Of a stretch of DNA of 6,782 bases, positions 6,154 through 6,782 are shown in pieces. The translations under genes were made by a program, and so were the position numbers. The stretch is from Ignavibacteriaceae bacterium (GTDB lineage: Bacteria > Bacteroidota > Ignavibacteria > Ignavibacteriales > Ignavibacteriaceae). The notes under the pieces were generated by a model. It made no database searches and had not been told where the DNA came from. It saw only the letters and a program-made list of their open reading frames with translations. The stretch is taken from positions 1 through 6,782 of the forward strand of contig JALHTS010000616.1 in the NCBI GenBank assembly GCA_022865965.1. The letters run 5' to 3'. Each line of letters starts with the position of its first letter. The stretch's first letter is position 1.

Positions 6154-6782
6154 ATGTTTGATTGGAATTGGGATATTCAGAATTCAGATAATTTGGATAA
6201 AACCATCAAACGCTGCAGAGAAAAGCAAATCCTGCTACCAACTTTTTCAGAACTTAAGAATCCACATTCGATTTCAAAGTCAGTTCAACAGAAATTAAAA
6301 CATATTGATTTGAACGACCTTCATCCGCTAAATCTTTTCAGAATTAATTGGTGTAACAATCCTGTAAATGGAGAAATAGGTGAAATAAATTATCTTGAAA
6401 TCCCTCAACAAATAAGTGGTGTAAAAGCCCGAATTGTTGGTTTAGTTGGTAAATATTTTCCAACCGGTGCTCATAAAGTCGGTGCAACTTACGGATGCTT
6501 AGCTCCATATTTGGTTACCGGGAAAATGAATCCGGAGTATCATAAAGCAGTTTGGCCGTCTACTGGCAATTATTGTCGGGGAGGGGCTTTTAATTCAGCG
6601 TTGCTTGGTGTTCACGCAGTTGCTATTCTACCAGAGGAAATGAGTAAAGAAAGATTTGACTGGCTGAGGGAAATAGGTGCTGAAGTTTTTGCCACTTACG
6701 GTTGTGAAAGTAATGTGAAAGAAATTTATGATAAATGTCATGAATTAGAAGCAGAGAGTGATGAGTATATAATTCTTAATCA
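6154..6782 (+). CDS. Fold-type II PLP-dependent enzyme (PALP family), 3' partial
   Basis: There are 209 codons visible from an ATG with a good GGAG site; the window edge cuts the rest. The protein belongs to the tryptophan synthase beta/cysteine synthase superfamily. KYFPTGAHKVGATYG (residues 100-114) carries the probable Schiff-base lysine, Lys108, in the place of the SxKxR-type motif. STGNYCRGGAFN (136-147) corresponds to the STGN loop that contacts the cofactor and substrate carboxylate. AVAILPEEMSKERFDWL (155-171) and IGAEVFAT (174-181), with GCESNVKEIYDKC (183-195), complete the first Rossmann-like domain. About 95 residues precede the core, longer than the N-terminus of plain cysteine synthases and less conserved in appearance. 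Homologues are often annotated simply as cysteine synthase or as PLP-dependent beta subunit. The reaction (beta-replacement, elimination or dehydratase) cannot be settled without the C-terminal half. It looks like a separate transcription unit. Confidence 0.88.
   Translation, partial: MFDWNWDIQNSDNLDKTIKRCREKQILLPTFSELKNPHSISKSVQQKLKHIDLNDLHPLNLFRINWCNNPVNGEIGEINYLEIPQQISGVKARIVGLVGKYFPTGAHKVGATYGCLAPYLVTGKMNPEYHKAVWPSTGNYCRGGAFNSALLGVHAVAILPEEMSKERFDWLREIGAEVFATYGCESNVKEIYDKCHELEAESDEYIILN

Overview
The window is an AT-rich bacterial segment. It holds three complete genes and two genes cut by the window edges. The low G+C, matches to the TAnnTTTG promoter element of Bacteroidota, and the gene content (a secreted C69 dipeptidase, a THEP1-like NTPase beside a polytopic membrane protein, a PALP-type enzyme) suggest the Bacteroidota/Chlorobiota/Ignavibacteriota group, perhaps an Ignavibacteria-like organism. 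No rRNA or marker gene is present, so this placement is tentative.

Layout. Bases 1-2594 (+) are the 3' part of a long gene for a SNF2-like helicase fold followed by an Mrr/restriction-endonuclease-like C-terminal domain. Both domains keep the family framework but have lost most catalytic residues, although the reading frame is intact. This is the most unusual protein here. It converges on a C69-family secreted dipeptidase gene (2684-4288, -). The 89-base gap between them carries inverted repeats that look like a terminator and/or a fragment of a dispersed repeat. A 220-base divergent region (4289-4508) holds putative promoters for both directions and a perfect 9-bp hairpin headed by GTAG, the layout of a REP element. 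It is followed by a two-gene unit: an unrecognised multi-spanning membrane protein (4509-5564) overlapping by ATGA a THEP1-like NTPase (5561-6037) whose P-loop glycine is replaced by arginine. After a 116-base gap with a putative promoter, a fold-type II PLP-dependent enzyme starts at 6154 and runs off the 3' edge.

How the genes relate. Only the membrane protein/NTPase pair is clearly coupled by its arrangement; a membrane component with a cytoplasmic nucleotide-binding partner is a reasonable but unproven reading. The other three genes look like separate transcription units. No CRISPR array, tRNA, rRNA, insertion sequence or recognisable phage gene was found. All intergenic stretches are shorter than 300 bases and are described individually.
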